A stretch of DNA of 17,015 bases from positions 1-17,015 of the forward strand of contig CAZIHR010000100.1 in NCBI GenBank assembly GCA_964538885.1. The letters are read 5' to 3'. The notes beneath the pieces were generated by a model. That model worked only from the letters and a program-made list of their open reading frames with translations, did no database searches and had not been told where the DNA came from. A program made the position numbers and the translations under genes. This stretch comes from JAPOPJ01 sp964538885. GTDB taxonomy: Archaea > Thermoproteota > Nitrososphaeria > Nitrososphaerales > Nitrosopumilaceae. This document shows positions 15,815 through 17,015 of this stretch, one piece after another (the first letter of the stretch is position 1; every line of letters starts with the position of its first letter).

Positions 15815-15824
15815 CTTTATTTAA
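15815..15824 (-). promoter_or_regulatory. TATA-like box for the VTT-domain gene
   Basis: TTAAATAAAG on the minus strand, centred about 25 bases before ATG 15795, is one of the clearest promoter matches in the window. Confidence 0.5.
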
Positions 15825-15963
15825 CTAGAATGGGCAAGTTAGGAGTCAAATATATTCACAAATTCATATTACGTATAATTGGATTTGTACATCTAGATTT
15901 ATGCAAAGTTTGATTGTCCTATACAATTTGTAATTTTTTGATGAGAAAGTTGTCTCACATATT

Positions 15964-16322
15964 ATGGGATATGGGAATGTACAAGTTAAAGCACGAGGCC
16001 AAATTTTGATGATCGTATAAATTATAATTAATGATCCAAATCATTTGTTTGTTGTCAGAAATGAAGATGGCAATGTGAAGCTCTTACAAGGATCATCATC
16101 AAAAACATAGAGATAGACACAATATCAACGTCGCCTACAGATATTAATGCTATAATGCCAAAAGATATCTTGCATTATAGATATCAGCCACAATATAGTT
16201 TCATAGGACACAGGCATCATACAAATAATGGCAAAATGTGGCCTGAATGCACAAAATATGTTGTGTGTTACGTTGCATGGAATCTAGATTTGTTGTATAG
16301 AATCTTTACTTTTACAAATAGT
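15964..16322 (+). pseudogene. Possible remains of a decayed gene of unknown function
   Basis: The sequence reads protein-like in two linked frames. From ATG 15964 one frame gives GNVQVKARGQILMIV, a TAA at 16018-16020, then DPNHLFVVRNEDGNVKLL, and ends at TAG 16108-16110. One base back, the frame resumes with EIDTISTSPTDINAI and PKDILHYRYQPQYSFIG, runs through a His/Cys-containing part (GHRHHTNNG, MWPECTKY) and merges into the reading frame of the following gene. Alternating beta-like segments are suggestive of an extracellular domain, but I recognise no family. A chance open stretch in AT-rich DNA is the alternative. 15796-15963 otherwise holds only the VTT promoter. Confidence 0.35.
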
Positions 16323-16751
16323 ATGCAGGCAACCATTAAATTATCACAACCATACATCAGGTATAGTTTGCACAGGAAAGATTATTCACAGATTTGTAGC
16401 GAGATGCTGGCAATTAGCCCATACGTCAGATTTGTTGGCATTATAGGAAAGGGTGGAAAACTGTTGGCGCATAGTAGGAGGCAGGGCATGAAACCACTCC
16501 TCAATGCAAAGAACACCAGATATCAATTCTCACACATTGCCATAAAGACAGACATGGAGGCGTTCTTTGACAGAAATCTTGGGCATGTAGAATTTATCTG
16601 GGAAGAAAGAGAGAAAGTACAGACAATTTCGTTTGGAGTAAAAAAGACCAGAGTGTGGATGTCCATTGACAAGAATGTTGTCCGCTCCGAGATGTTGAGG
16701 ATCATTGATGCATGTCTTCCCATAGTAAGAAAATACCAAAAATCACAGTGA
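16323..16751 (+). CDS. DUF6659-type thaumarchaeal protein
   Basis: From ATG 16323 the product has 142 residues, with the pattern I associate with thaumarchaeal DUF6659 proteins: YSQICSEML, VRFVGIIGKGGKLLAHSRRQG, a helical middle with FDRNLGHVEF, and a closing MLRIIDACLPIVRKY helix. The VRFVGII-GKGGKLLA part looks like a roadblock- or profilin-like beta hairpin. The function of the family is unknown, and several copies per genome are common as far as I recall. The frame is open back to ATG 16155, but the first 56 residues of that longer form do not fit the family and may be the tail of a decayed gene, so I chose 16323. A weak TATA-like tgtatagaat lies near 16294. Confidence 0.7.
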   Translation: MQATIKLSQPYIRYSLHRKDYSQICSEMLAISPYVRFVGIIGKGGKLLAHSRRQGMKPLLNAKNTRYQFSHIAIKTDMEAFFDRNLGHVEFIWEEREKVQTISFGVKKTRVWMSIDKNVVRSEMLRIIDACLPIVRKYQKSQ

Positions 16752-16976
16752 ATGGTATTGTATACATGTCTTCATTTAGCAATTAACAAATCAGTCCTAT
16801 CATATATGGAAAAAATGCATGTATGGAAAAAAAATCAAATTAAATTGACAAACGAAATAACACCAAACAATTAAACACCTATGTTAACCATCCCGCCGTT
16901 TTATTGTAATCTGTCGTGATTCGCTTTCGTTCCATGCCTAGTACACATTGATAAGATTTATAGCTGACGCTAGGCC
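16752..16976. other. AT-rich intergenic region, no gene seen
   Basis: Only short A-runs and a short tttta stretch are present. I saw no tRNA, no repeat of note and no reading frame with protein-like text until the promoter at its right end. Confidence 0.4.
16957..16962 (+). promoter_or_regulatory. TATA-like box near the right edge
   Basis: tttata in the context agatttatag sits 25 bases (centre) before ATG 16984 and about 18 before ATG 16977, so it favours the former as a leaderless start. Confidence 0.4.
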
Positions 16977-16983
16977 ATGAAAA

Positions 16984-17015
16984 ATGCAGATAGACGCGAA
17001 TGGTCTAGCCTGCAC
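16984..17015 (+). CDS. Start of a gene running off the window (unidentified)
   Basis: Only ten complete codons are visible from ATG 16984 (MQIDANGLAC). ATG 16977 in another frame gives MKNADRREWSSLH. The choice rests on promoter spacing alone. The first reading faintly resembles the N-terminus of TusA-like sulfur carriers, but the codon after the Cys begins AC (Thr), not the Pro of the CPxP motif, so I make no assignment. Confidence 0.25.
   Translation, partial: MQIDANGLAC

Noticed and set aside
16969..17010. tRNA-like pairing of gctaggcc with ggtctagc at the right edge
   Set aside because: One mismatch, no recognisable D- or T-arm and no conserved TTCGA motif. A coding start with a promoter explains the region better.
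16984..17015. TusA-like sulfur carrier start at the right edge
   Set aside because: The Cys is not followed by Pro as the CPxP motif requires, and only ten codons are visible.
1..17015. CRISPR array or cas genes
   Set aside because: No regularly spaced direct repeats and no Cas motifs were seen on either strand.

Overview
The window looks like a chromosomal stretch of an ammonia-oxidising archaeon of the Nitrososphaerota (Thaumarchaeota), probably a low-G+C Nitrosopumilales-type genome. Supporting signs are: an archaeal PIN-ATPase-KH protein; a family 4 uracil-DNA glycosylase; a DUF6659-type protein; a two-domain SDR resembling malonyl-CoA reductase; MntR, TldD and VTT proteins of archaeal type; and AT-rich TATA-like boxes 24-31 bases before many start codons, as expected for leaderless archaeal mRNAs. 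The assignment rests on recognising protein families by eye, not on a search.

Region 1 (1 to about 4.6 kb) is a decaying, G+C-richer accessory patch. It holds a SWIM-finger DDE transposase broken only by two in-frame TAG codons, two GC-rich inverted repeats, a thaumarchaeal protein of unknown function (RNase H-like by appearance) interrupted by one TGA, a heavily broken IS630-family transposase, and the C-terminal remnant of a large protein that may be a defence-type ATPase. The remnant's upstream part continues in frame past a TAG.

Region 2 (4.6 to 10.2 kb) is AT-richer and looks intact. It has a 590-residue two-Rossmann SDR that is a candidate malonyl-CoA reductase for the 3-hydroxypropionate/4-hydroxybutyrate carbon fixation cycle. 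Convergent to it is a minus-strand run of membrane or secreted proteins (DUF192 protein, cysteine-containing secreted protein, TauE/SafE permease). A small hypothetical protein and an MntR/DtxR-type metal regulator follow.

Region 3 (10.2 to 15.0 kb) is informational and housekeeping. The PIN-ATPase-KH protein overlaps the regulator gene tail to tail. A small frameshifted gene precedes a compact operon in which tldD overlaps a family 4 uracil-DNA glycosylase gene (ATGA), which in turn overlaps a 3-methyladenine-DNA glycosylase gene, making two base-excision-repair enzymes translationally linked to a TldD peptidase.

Region 4 (15.0 to 17.0 kb) has a VTT/DedA membrane protein, the apparent remains of a decayed gene, a DUF6659-type protein and, at the right edge, a promoter with the first codons of a gene that runs off the window. 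I found no rRNA, tRNA or CRISPR array. I see no complete new system. The strongest leads are the SDR, the stop-interrupted accessory genes and the frameshifted small gene.
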